NCBI RefSeq assembly: GCF_947500325.1
Contig: NZ_CANMRQ010000003.1
Span: forward strand, 248,001-312,000
Direction of reading: 5' to 3'
Source of the DNA: an uncultured Lacinutrix sp.
GTDB lineage: Bacteria > Bacteroidota > Bacteroidia > Flavobacteriales > Flavobacteriaceae
DNA length: 64,000 nt
The translations under genes were made by a program, and so were the position numbers. Every line of letters begins with the position of its first letter. Within the stretch, counting starts at the first letter, position 1. Shown here one piece after another: positions 58,257-64,000 of the stretch. The notes beneath the pieces were generated by a model. That model worked only from the letters and a program-made list of their open reading frames with translations, ran no database searches and was not told where the DNA came from.

Positions 58257-58667
58257 ATGGAAAAACTAAACCTACCAACAGTATTCCTAAGAGTAAAAGC
58301 CGCTTTTATTGATACAATATTAATCATGATGATTATCTATACCGCTGCCTTTTTCTTAGGTATGTTTAACACTATAGATGCAACAGTAAAAGGTGTTATA
58401 TATGTTTTCATTTTTATACTATACGAACCTCTTTTTGTAAGCTTATTTGGGGCTAGTTTAGGACATATATTTTGTGATTTAAGAGTACAAAAAGATGATA
58501 AAACTAAAAAGAACATAAGTCTACCAATGGCTATTATACGTTTTTTTCTTAAAACTTTTTTAGGCTGGATTTCCTTATTAAGTATAAATAGTGATTCTAA
58601 AAAAAGAGCGATTCACGATAAGGTAGTAAAGTCTGTTGTAATATATCTTGGTAAAGAGAACATCTAA
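58257..58667 (+). CDS. RDD family membrane protein
   Basis: 136 aa. It starts FLRVKAAFIDTILIMMIIYT, the characteristic R...D of RDD proteins, then a second helix (GVIYVFIFILYEPLFVSLF), the GASLGHIFCDLRV loop and the final KKRAIHDKVVKSVVIY. Two to three transmembrane helices. Family members have been proposed as transporters or assembly factors; the role here is unknown. Confidence 0.88.
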   Translation: MEKLNLPTVFLRVKAAFIDTILIMMIIYTAAFFLGMFNTIDATVKGVIYVFIFILYEPLFVSLFGASLGHIFCDLRVQKDDKTKKNISLPMAIIRFFLKTFLGWISLLSINSDSKKRAIHDKVVKSVVIYLGKENI

Positions 58668-58729
58668 TTTATATTAGCTTACTAAAAACACCTAAAAGAA
58701 CAAAAGCGTTATTTTTAATAATTAAAATA

Positions 58730-59734
58730 CTAATTCAAAATCTTAACTAATAACTCCTTCAATAAATCTGCCTGAGGTACTGCATTAGAATTCACACCTT
58801 TTCCTTTAACATCAAATTCGCGAAGCGTAGCAATTATACCACTTACTTTTCGCATAGGAAAATTACGAGCTGCATCTAAATATTCGTTTACAAAATAAGG
58901 GTTTACACGTAAAGCAGAAGCCACACTTCTAGGCGATTTATCATTCATACCATGCAATTGCAATAATTGAGAGAAGAAATTAAACAATAAAGATACAGTA
59001 ACAACCATTGGATTGTCTTTTGGGTTTTCACCAAAATAATTAACTATTTTAAAAGCTTTAGCATCGTTTCTAGAACCAATTGCCTTTCTTAACTCAAAAT
59101 TATTGTAATCTTTACTTATACCAATATTTTCTTCTATATGCGAAGGAGAGATTTCTGTGCCTTCTGGTAATATAATTTGTAATTTTTCTAATTCATTATT
59201 TATTTTACTTAAATCTGTACCCAAAAACTCTACAAGCATTTGTGATGCTTTAGGAGCTATCTTATAGCCTTTTGTACTTAAAACTCGTCTTATCCAATCT
59301 GGAACTTGATTGTCATATAGACGTTTACTTTCAAAAACAACACCAGATTTCTTTATCTTTTTATAAACAGCTTTACGCTTATCTACAGTTTTATATTTAT
59401 AGCAAAGAACTAATACTGTAGATGGTTGTGGATTTTCTGCGTAACTAGCCAATTTATCTATAGTACGTGCCAAATCTTGCGCTTCTTTTACAATCACAAC
59501 TTGTCTATCTGCCATCATTGGAAAACGCTTGGCATTGCCAACTATATCTTCGACTGTAACATCACGGCCATATAGAACCATTTGATTAAAACCTTTTTCT
59601 TCTTCAGCAAGTACATTATTTTCAATAAAATCGCTAATCTTATCTATATAATAGGCTTCTTCGCCCATTAATAGATAAATAGGCTTTAAATTTTTATTTT
59701 TTATGTCGGTAACAAGCTGTTTGACTTCGTCCAT
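58730..59734 (-). CDS. holA: DNA polymerase III subunit delta
   Basis: 334 aa. It opens and loads the beta clamp as part of the clamp-loader. Seen: KPIYLLMGEEAYYIDKI at the N-terminus, then an AAA+-like fold (QVVIVKEAQDLA), GTDLSKINNELEKLQI and AARNFPMRKVSGIIATLREFD, matching family positions and length. The start at 59734 is back-to-back with the HsdR-N-like gene on the other strand. Confidence 0.9.
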   Translation of the reverse strand: MDEVKQLVTDIKNKNLKPIYLLMGEEAYYIDKISDFIENNVLAEEEKGFNQMVLYGRDVTVEDIVGNAKRFPMMADRQVVIVKEAQDLARTIDKLASYAENPQPSTVLVLCYKYKTVDKRKAVYKKIKKSGVVFESKRLYDNQVPDWIRRVLSTKGYKIAPKASQMLVEFLGTDLSKINNELEKLQIILPEGTEISPSHIEENIGISKDYNNFELRKAIGSRNDAKAFKIVNYFGENPKDNPMVVTVSLLFNFFSQLLQLHGMNDKSPRSVASALRVNPYFVNEYLDAARNFPMRKVSGIIATLREFDVKGKGVNSNAVPQADLLKELLVKILN

Positions 59735-59760
59735 TGAAAAAAAATCACCAAATTTGTGTA

Positions 59761-60207
59761 GTGCAAAAATTAAATTTCCCTACATATTCGTTTCGATTCA
59801 AAAATAGCGAAAATAAAGTATCTATATTCGATGCTATTCGTAAAAAATTTGTGGTTTTACAACCAGAAGAATGGGTACGCCAACATTGTGTAAACTATTT
59901 AATCGAAGAAAAAAAATATCCAAAATCATTAATAAACGTTGAAAAAGAACTAAAAATCAACGATTTAAAAAAACGCTATGATATTGTTATTTATAATCCA
60001 GATGGTAGTATACATTTAATTGTAGAGTGTAAATCTCCAAAAATTAAAATTAACCAAGCCACATTCGATCAAGTAGCGCGTTATAATTTAGCTTTAAATG
60101 CAAGTTATTTAATGGTGACTAATGGATTAAATCATTATTATTGCGTGATGGATTTTAAAGCAGAACAATATAATTTCTTACAAGATATTCCTGAGTATAA
60201 TAAATGA
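59761..60207 (+). CDS. Stand-alone HsdR N-terminal-like (PD-(D/E)xK) domain protein
   Basis: 148 aa from GTG 59761 (MQKLNFPTYSFRFKNSENK), the start expected for this family. A TTG at 59734 would add 9 residues and would overlap the start codon of holA. It has the restriction-endonuclease-type core KKRYDIVIYNPDGSIHLIVE followed by CKSPKI (Asp, and E-C-K motif) found at the N-terminus of type I HsdR subunits, but no helicase domain, hsdM or hsdS. It could be a nuclease of repair or a domesticated relic. It overlaps the GT2 start by ATGA, so is translationally coupled to it. Confidence 0.82.
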   Translation: MQKLNFPTYSFRFKNSENKVSIFDAIRKKFVVLQPEEWVRQHCVNYLIEEKKYPKSLINVEKELKINDLKKRYDIVIYNPDGSIHLIVECKSPKIKINQATFDQVARYNLALNASYLMVTNGLNHYYCVMDFKAEQYNFLQDIPEYNK

Positions 60208-61193
60208 AAATAGCTGTAGTTATATTAAATTGGAATGGAAAAGCGCTTTTAGAAAAGTTCTTACCTTCAATTATTATGCATTCGCAAGAAGCAATTGTTT
60301 ATGTTGCCGATAATGCCTCAATAGACAATTCTGTGGCTTTTGTAAAAACCACTTTTCCTTCTGTAAAAATAATTCAAAATAAAAGTAACGGCGGTTATGC
60401 TAAAGGCTACAATGATGCTTTAAAATCTATTGATGCAGATATTTTCTGCTTAGTTAACAGTGATATCGAAGTCACTCCAAACTGGCTCTCTCCTATTGTA
60501 AAAACTTTTGAAAACGAACCAAATACAGCTATTATTCAACCTAAAATTTTAGACTATAAACAAAAAACAGATTTTGAATACGCTGGTGCAGCTGGAGGCT
60601 ATATAGACAAATACGGCTATCCTTTTTGTCGTGGTCGCATCTTTGATACTATTGAAAAAGATAAAGGACAATACGACAATGACAAAGCTATTTTTTGGGC
60701 AACTGGCGCTTGTTTTTTTATAAGAAAAAATAGTTTTAACAACTTGAATGGTTTTGATGAATCTTTTTTCGCACATATGGAAGAAATAGATTTGTGTTGG
60801 AGAGCGTTTAATTTAGGTTATATATCTAAGTATATATATAAGTCTACTGTTTATCACGTAGGTGGTGCTACATTAAATGCTAGCAACCCTAAAAAAACAT
60901 ACCTCAACTTTAGAAATAGCCTATTTACCCTTACAAAAAATGCAAAAGGAGCAATATTTCTATTAATTTTTACGCGTTTAATTCTTGATGGCATAGCTGG
61001 TATAAAATTTTTATTAGAATTTAAATTAGGCCATATAATTGCTATTTTTAAAGCCCATTTTAATTTCTATTATAACCTACCAAGACTATTAAAGCAACGA
61101 AAACAATTAACACAAAAAGAAAACTACTACATAACAAAATCCATTGTATGGCGTTATTTCGTAAATAAAAAGAAGGTTTTTAATAGTTTATAA
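60204..61193 (+). CDS. Family 2 glycosyltransferase
   Basis: 329 aa. N-terminal AVVILNWNGKALLEKFLPS, VYVADNASIDNS, SNGGYAKGYNDALK and the metal site FCLVNSDIEVTPNW identify a GT-A-fold GT2. GFDESFFAHMEEIDLCWRA is the acceptor-side motif of the rhamnosyltransferase-like group. The C-terminal part has a hydrophobic segment (AIFLLIFTRLILDGIAG) that may bind the membrane. It probably adds a sugar to an envelope glycan or glycolipid. Donor and acceptor unknown. Confidence 0.92.
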   Translation: MKIAVVILNWNGKALLEKFLPSIIMHSQEAIVYVADNASIDNSVAFVKTTFPSVKIIQNKSNGGYAKGYNDALKSIDADIFCLVNSDIEVTPNWLSPIVKTFENEPNTAIIQPKILDYKQKTDFEYAGAAGGYIDKYGYPFCRGRIFDTIEKDKGQYDNDKAIFWATGACFFIRKNSFNNLNGFDESFFAHMEEIDLCWRAFNLGYISKYIYKSTVYHVGGATLNASNPKKTYLNFRNSLFTLTKNAKGAIFLLIFTRLILDGIAGIKFLLEFKLGHIIAIFKAHFNFYYNLPRLLKQRKQLTQKENYYITKSIVWRYFVNKKKVFNSL

Positions 61194-61244
61194 ATTAGTT
61201 AGTAAAAGTTTTGTTAATGCTGCCATTAGCATACTAAAATTAGC

Positions 61245-61252
61245 TACTTTTG
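61245..61252 (+). promoter_or_regulatory. Candidate -7 element TACTTTTG
   Basis: Matches TAnnTTTG 35 bp upstream of the OmpA ATG at 61288. No -33 TTG at the usual distance. Confidence 0.45.
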
Positions 61253-61287
61253 AAGTGTTAAAATTTAATTTTATCCATACAATAATT

Positions 61288-62142
61288 ATGAAAAGAATAA
61301 TCCTACTTGGTGCAGTAGCACTACTTACTTTAGGTTCTTGTGTTTCTAAAAAAGATTTTTTAGCACTAGAAGAAAAGCAAAAAACAACTCAAGATTTACT
61401 AAATAGCGCAACTATTAAACTTAATAAATGTTTAGCAGATGAAGCTGCTTCTGCTGCACGTTTACAAGAACTAAAACAACGTTTGGCAGATATGAAGTCT
61501 ACCAACAAAGACTTGATTGAAAGTACAAAAGACATGACTGTATTGACTACAAAAGGTGCAGAAAACTTAGAAAAGTCTTTAGAAAGTTTAAAAGAAAAAG
61601 ATTTAAAAATATCACGTTTACAAGACGCTTTAACTAAAAAAGATAGTGTAACATTAGCATTAGTTACTAGCTTGAAAAAAGAAGTTGGTTTAAATGATGA
61701 AGACATTGAAATTAATGTAGAAAAAAGTGTAGTGTTTATCTCTTTATCTGATAAATTATTATTTACTACTGGAAGCTATAATATTACTTCTAGAGCTAAC
61801 GAAATTTTAGGTAAAGTTGCCACTGTAATTAATAGCAAACCTAATTTTGAAGCTATGGTGGAAGGTCACACGGATAACGTACCATATAAAAAAGGCGTTT
61901 TAATTGATAATTGGGATTTAAGTGTAAAGCGTAGTACTGCAATTGTTAGAGCATTACAAAGTTTAGGTGTAAAACCAGAACAACTTATAGCTGCAGGACG
62001 AGGAGATCATTTACCTTTAGTTGCTAATGACACGCCAGAAAATAGAGCTACAAACCGTAGAACAAAAATATATATCTTACCAAAAATCGATCAGTTCTAC
62101 GAAATGATAGAAACAGAAATGAAAACACTTTCTGAAAACTAA
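61288..62142 (+). CDS. OmpA-family lipoprotein
   Basis: 284 aa from ATG 61288; the TTG frame start at 61255 is upstream of a normal lipoprotein signal. Lipobox at C18 (LLTLGSC). Residues about 25-130 are a coiled coil (LEEKQKTTQDLL, LKEKDLKISRLQDAL). The C-terminal OmpA domain (about 155-265) carries EGHTDNVPY, DNWDLSVKRSTAIVRALQ and ENRATNRRTKIYI, the peptidoglycan-binding residues. It links the outer membrane to the cell wall. It is preceded by the GT2 gene with a gap of about 95 bp. Confidence 0.92.
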   Translation: MKRIILLGAVALLTLGSCVSKKDFLALEEKQKTTQDLLNSATIKLNKCLADEAASAARLQELKQRLADMKSTNKDLIESTKDMTVLTTKGAENLEKSLESLKEKDLKISRLQDALTKKDSVTLALVTSLKKEVGLNDEDIEINVEKSVVFISLSDKLLFTTGSYNITSRANEILGKVATVINSKPNFEAMVEGHTDNVPYKKGVLIDNWDLSVKRSTAIVRALQSLGVKPEQLIAAGRGDHLPLVANDTPENRATNRRTKIYILPKIDQFYEMIETEMKTLSEN

Positions 62143-62162
62143 AAAATATTAAACGAATCCTT

Positions 62163-62194
62163 AAAAGCTCAATCTCTCGATTGGGCTTTTTTTG
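62163..62194 (+). terminator. Hairpin terminator after the OmpA lipoprotein
   Basis: AAAAGCTCAATC pairs with GATTGGGCTTTT (one G-T pair, TCTC loop) and continues into a run of T, about 20 bp after the stop. Confidence 0.85.
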
Positions 62195-62341
62195 TTAATA
62201 AATGACTCCTAGGTAACTATTTTTAAACGATGTAAACTTGTATTTAATCTAAAAAAAAAGAATAACCATAAATAAAATAATTAGATTTAAGCCTTAATAA
62301 AAATTACGCTATTTTTCAATTAAAACTATATAAGTCTGTCT

Positions 62342-63688
62342 ATGCCTAAAAGTAAAATTCTCCATACCATATTAGTATCAACTATTATTTTGTCTTGTGC
62401 AAATGAACCCTATTATGAAGATGCTTCTAATATTGACAACCAATTATTAGCTTTAATTGATGAAAATTCAAATGGTATAGGAGTAGATTATTTCACACTA
62501 CCAAGCTCAAACGATTACTTAAGTATTCCTCAAGATCCATTAAATCCATTAAATAATGCTAAAGTTGAATTAGGAAAAATGCTTGTACACGAGACGGCAA
62601 CAGGCGGTAATCCTAAAATGAATAGCGTAATAAACACGTATTCATGTGCAAGCTGTCATCCCGTAGCTTCTGGTTTCTTCTCTGGAAATCGTCAAGGTAT
62701 TGGTGAAGGCGGTACTGGGTTTGGTAGTCAAGGAGAAACAAGAACAGTAAATCTAGATATGCCTTTAGATTCTGTAGATATATTACCAATTAAAGTCCCT
62801 TCTCTTTTAAATACTGCTTATCAAAAAGTAATGTTATGGAATGGTGCTTTAGGTGGTACCGATATAAATGCCCCATTTACAACATTATACCCAGATGATA
62901 TACCAGAAAACGCCTTAGGTTACCAAGGCTTAGAAGTGCAAGGAATGAATGGTCAAACTGCCCATAGATTAAAAATAGATGAAGAATTTGTTACTACATA
63001 TGGTTACAAAGACTTATTTGATGCTGCATTTCCAGATTTTAATGAGAATGACCGTTATTCTAAACTTACGGGCGGCTTAGCTATAGCTGCTTTTAATAGA
63101 ACATTATTGGCTAACGAAGCACCTTGGCAAGATTGGTTAAAAGGTAATTATAATGCTATGTCTACACAAGAAAAAAGAGGTGCTATCTTGTTTTTAGACA
63201 GAGCATTGTGTGTTAATTGTCATACTGGCCCATCGTTAAATTCTAATAATTTTTATGCTTTAGGTCTAAACGATATGGATGCTAGTGGAGCCATAGTTGT
63301 TAATCAAGAGCAATTAGCGGTCATGAAAAAAGGAAGAGGTGGTTTTACCAATAACTCTGAAGATGATTATAAATTTAAAGTCCCTAGTTTGTACAATTTA
63401 AAAGACAATCCAATATATGGACATGGTGGTTCTTACTCTTCTTTAAATGGTATTATAAGCTATATTGTTTCTGGAAATAAAGAAAATGATATAGTTCCTA
63501 ATTCTCAATTAGCAGAAGAATTTATTAATTTAAATTTAACAACTCAAGAGATTAATGATATTACTGCTTTTGTTGAACATGCATTGTATGATAATAATCT
63601 AGAACGCTATGTACCAACATCTGTTTTTTCTGGAAATTGCATACCCAATGGTGATACACAATCACAAATAGATTTAGGTTGCAATTAA
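62342..63688 (+). CDS. Second dihaem cytochrome c peroxidase (MauG/CcpA family) lipoprotein
   Basis: 448 aa. Lipobox at C19 (STIILSC). Haem motifs are CASCH (C102, C105, H106) and CVNCH (C290, C293, H294). It is about 50 aa longer than the protein at 54573 and differs widely in sequence, so the two are not recent duplicates. Conserved elements: LNTAYQKVMLWNG, LTGGLAIAAFNRTLLANEAP and YGHGGSYSSLNGIISYIVSG. Likely a periplasmic peroxidase or MauG-like oxidase. The flanking hairpin terminators share a GATTGGGCTT stem. Confidence 0.9.
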   Translation: MPKSKILHTILVSTIILSCANEPYYEDASNIDNQLLALIDENSNGIGVDYFTLPSSNDYLSIPQDPLNPLNNAKVELGKMLVHETATGGNPKMNSVINTYSCASCHPVASGFFSGNRQGIGEGGTGFGSQGETRTVNLDMPLDSVDILPIKVPSLLNTAYQKVMLWNGALGGTDINAPFTTLYPDDIPENALGYQGLEVQGMNGQTAHRLKIDEEFVTTYGYKDLFDAAFPDFNENDRYSKLTGGLAIAAFNRTLLANEAPWQDWLKGNYNAMSTQEKRGAILFLDRALCVNCHTGPSLNSNNFYALGLNDMDASGAIVVNQEQLAVMKKGRGGFTNNSEDDYKFKVPSLYNLKDNPIYGHGGSYSSLNGIISYIVSGNKENDIVPNSQLAEEFINLNLTTQEINDITAFVEHALYDNNLERYVPTSVFSGNCIPNGDTQSQIDLGCN

Positions 63689-63727
63689 TAAAAATAAGCC
63701 CAATCGAAAGATTGGGCTTATTTTTAT
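63688..63727. terminator. Strong bidirectional terminator
   Basis: Perfect 18-bp stem (ATAAAAATAAGCCCAATC, GAAA tetraloop) between the convergent peroxidase and the partial gene at the right edge; A and T tails on both sides. Confidence 0.88.
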
Positions 63728-64000
63728 TTAGTTTTCAAAATTACTTTTGTCAATAAAATCAAAAATTGTAATATTATCATTAAAATCAAAAGGTCTATCT
63801 GCAATATCTGTTGTCAATATTGGCTCAAATAATGTCTCATCATCTAATAAATTACAAGCATCTACATTAAAAGTATATTTCTCTTCTGATGTTTCAAATA
63901 AAAATTCCAATGTATTTTCTAAAACATCTTCTTCTTTTACAACATTGTATAAATTTATAAAATAAGATTCATCAAATGCCATTTCTTCTTCTGGAACTAT
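63728..64000 (-). CDS. C-terminal part of an unknown protein (runs off the right edge)
   Basis: The frame is open to the window edge, giving the last 90 residues (IVPEEEMAFDESYFINLYNV... ending DFIDKSNFEN). A Met at 63980-63982 could be an internal start, but the frame continues upstream in register, so truncation by the window is more likely. Acidic and Asp/Asn-rich, no cysteine or membrane motif that helps; an ending like LYNVVKEEDVLENTLEFLFETS is not a family I recognise. Confidence 0.55.
   Translation of the reverse strand: MVPEEEMAFDESYFINLYNVVKEEDVLENTLEFLFETSEEKYTFNVDACNLLDDETLFEPILTTDIADRPFDFNDNITIFDFIDKSNFEN

Noticed and set aside
59734-60207. TTG at 59734 as the start of the HsdR-N-like gene
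   Set aside because: It would overlap the holA start codon, and the GTG at 59761 gives the expected N-terminus.
63728-63982. An 84-aa complete gene at the right edge
   Set aside because: The frame remains open upstream to the window edge, so the Met at 63982 is probably internal.

Overview
The window looks like chromosomal DNA of a marine-type member of the Flavobacteriaceae (Bacteroidota). The DNA is strongly AT-rich. One protein carries a type IX secretion (T9SS) type A C-terminal sorting domain. Lipoproteins, PorT-like barrels and S74-chaperone surface fibres are abundant. Several genes are preceded by the Bacteroidota -7 promoter element TAnnTTTG. A fused branched-chain-type E1 alpha/beta dehydrogenase and tricorn-like S41 proteases are also typical of the group. 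I saw no rRNA, tRNA, CRISPR array or intact transposase. Genus-level identity is not claimed.

Layout. (1) 1-3.8 kb: the start of a 7TMR-DISM sensor gene leaving the window on the minus strand, then a divergent two-gene unit (unknown 286-aa protein plus a 745-aa FAD oxidoreductase). (2) 3.9-18.4 kb: three collinear minus-strand genes for exported proteins. A 3232-aa thermolysin-like M4 protease carrying nine leucine-rich-repeat modules is flanked by two S74-chaperone fibre proteins with related N-termini. (3) 19-24.4 kb: a low-density accessory stretch with a membrane TPR/HTH regulator, a beta-barrel protein, and a truncated Rhs tip ending in an NlpC/P60 domain followed after 7 bp by a lipoprotein gene (candidate toxin and immunity). 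A near-identical 23-bp direct repeat lies at both ends of this stretch. (4) 24.4-37.6 kb: mostly housekeeping genes (mnmE, rhomboid protease, lipid A-type acyltransferase, class V aminotransferase, glmM, acpH-like, gamma-glutamyltransferase, tricorn-like S41 protease). (5) 37.7-44.3 kb: a putative porin, a membrane-anchored unknown protein, and a 1545-aa FN3/MAM/CUB T9SS substrate. (6) 44.5-54.3 kb: a tudor/CarD-like protein divergent from uvrA, a LOG-family hydrolase, an M1-like outer-surface protein without HExxH, and the fused E1 dehydrogenase. (7) 54.5-64 kb: two MauG/CcpA-type dihaem peroxidase lipoproteins, a SAM methyltransferase, DUF202, DUF6155 and RDD membrane or small proteins, holA, a stand-alone HsdR-N-like nuclease domain, a GT2 glycosyltransferase, an OmpA lipoprotein, and a partial unknown gene at the right edge.

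Most genes form short units. Examples are acpH-ggt (ATGA overlap), the HsdR-N-like gene and GT2 (ATGA overlap), the Rhs tip and lipoprotein (7 bp), and the FAD oxidoreductase pair (12 bp). Strong hairpin terminators separate many units. The most novel-looking parts are the Rhs NlpC/P60 tip with its lipoprotein neighbour, the M4-LRR giant with its two fibre-like flanking proteins, and the uncharacterised pair at 715-3825.
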